Below, piece by piece: positions 5,986-6,143 of a stretch of DNA of 6,143 bases. Location of the stretch: positions 1 through 6,143 of the forward strand of contig JAJZXP010000229.1 in assembly GCA_021806345.1 (NCBI GenBank), given 5' to 3'. The notes beneath the pieces were generated by a model, which had not been told where the DNA came from, did not search any database, and saw only the letters and a list, made by a program, of their open reading frames with translations. Origin of the DNA: Thermoplasmata archaeon (GTDB lineage Archaea > Thermoplasmatota > Thermoplasmata > Thermoplasmatales > Thermoplasmataceae). The first letter of the stretch is position 1, and each line of letters begins with the position of its first letter. Position numbers and translations under genes: made by a program.

Positions 5986-6000
5986 ATGTCCCATGGACAT
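5986..6000. repeat. Short inverted repeat between the glycosylase gene and prs
   Basis: ATGTCC and GGACAT form a perfect 6-bp dyad around the trinucleotide CAT. It lies 13 bases past the stop codon of the glycosylase gene and about 40 bases upstream of the prs TATA box. On the minus strand it is followed by GGATTTT. It may be a weak terminator hairpin for the glycosylase gene or a protein-binding dyad for the prs promoter. A chance occurrence is possible. Confidence 0.4.
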
Positions 6001-6012
6001 CGAACGATTCAA

Positions 6013-6143
6013 TTATTCAATGGAGAATTTTTTCGCTTTTTTGCAAATGTCTGTGAATTCATCCTTGGTAATTCTTCCTGTATTTACGTTCCTTGGGCTG
6101 GGGTGAAAAACAGCCATTATTACCAAATTTCCAGTCTTTTGAA
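6013..6143 (-). CDS. C-terminal fragment of a family 5 uracil-DNA glycosylase (UDGb), cut by the window edge
   Basis: The last 42 codons of a minus-strand gene are present, entering from the right edge (first whole codon at 6139-6141) and ending at TAA 6013-6015. They encode VIMAVFHPSPRNVNTGRIT followed by a basic helix, KDEFTDICKKAKKFSIE. The HPSPRNxxTGR(L/I)T block is the C-terminal active-site motif of family 5 uracil-DNA glycosylases, which remove uracil and, in characterised members, other deaminated bases such as hypoxanthine. The iron-sulfur cysteines and the first active-site motif would lie outside the window. A family 4 enzyme would be expected to read HPSA at this point. The gene ends about 100 bases upstream of prs, in the same direction, but prs appears to have its own promoter. 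Confidence 0.8.
   Translation of the reverse strand, partial: QKTGNLVIMAVFHPSPRNVNTGRITKDEFTDICKKAKKFSIE

Overview
The window looks like a chromosomal segment from an archaeon, most likely a member of the Thermoplasmata (Thermoplasma/Ferroplasma/Cuniculiplasma-like). This rests on an archaeal-length ribose-phosphate pyrophosphokinase, an archaeal RNA 2'-phosphotransferase with an N-terminal zinc ribbon, a tRNA gene with no encoded CCA end, TATA boxes placed about 20-30 bases before start codons (leaderless or nearly leaderless mRNAs), T-run rather than hairpin terminators, and an AT-rich composition. The genus is inference; no marker in the window fixes it.

Layout. Bases 1-49 may hold the first codons of an unrecognised minus-strand gene that leaves the window. 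At 221-2047 (+) is an APC-family amino acid/polyamine permease with a C-terminal pair of CBS domains. A tRNA-Pro(UGG) gene lies at 2211-2283 (-), convergent with the permease. About 380 bases with no convincing gene follow; they carry a 12-bp direct repeat and short open stretches that could be gene debris. At 2665-4341 (+) is an Old Yellow Enzyme / 2,4-dienoyl-CoA reductase-like Fe-S flavoprotein with a shortened, degenerate C-terminal half, behind a clear TATA box.

The right part is a minus-strand block read from right to left: the C-terminal end of a family 5 uracil-DNA glycosylase (6013-6143, cut by the window edge), prs (5061-5912, PRPP synthase) and kptA (4319-5056, NAD-dependent RNA 2'-phosphotransferase). 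prs and kptA are 4 bases apart, and the kptA ribosome-binding site overlaps the prs stop codon, so they are almost certainly one transcript with coupled translation. kptA runs 23 bases into the 3' end of the convergent flavoprotein gene.

Functionally this is a mixture: transport, redox, and a nucleotide/nucleic-acid block (PRPP supply, RNA 2'-phosphate removal, uracil repair). I see no mobile element, CRISPR array, toxin-antitoxin or phage gene. Nothing here amounts to a clearly new system. The points most worth a second look are the CBS-fused permease, the reduced C-terminal half of the flavoprotein, C at position 55 of the tRNA, and the altered NAD-site motif of KptA.
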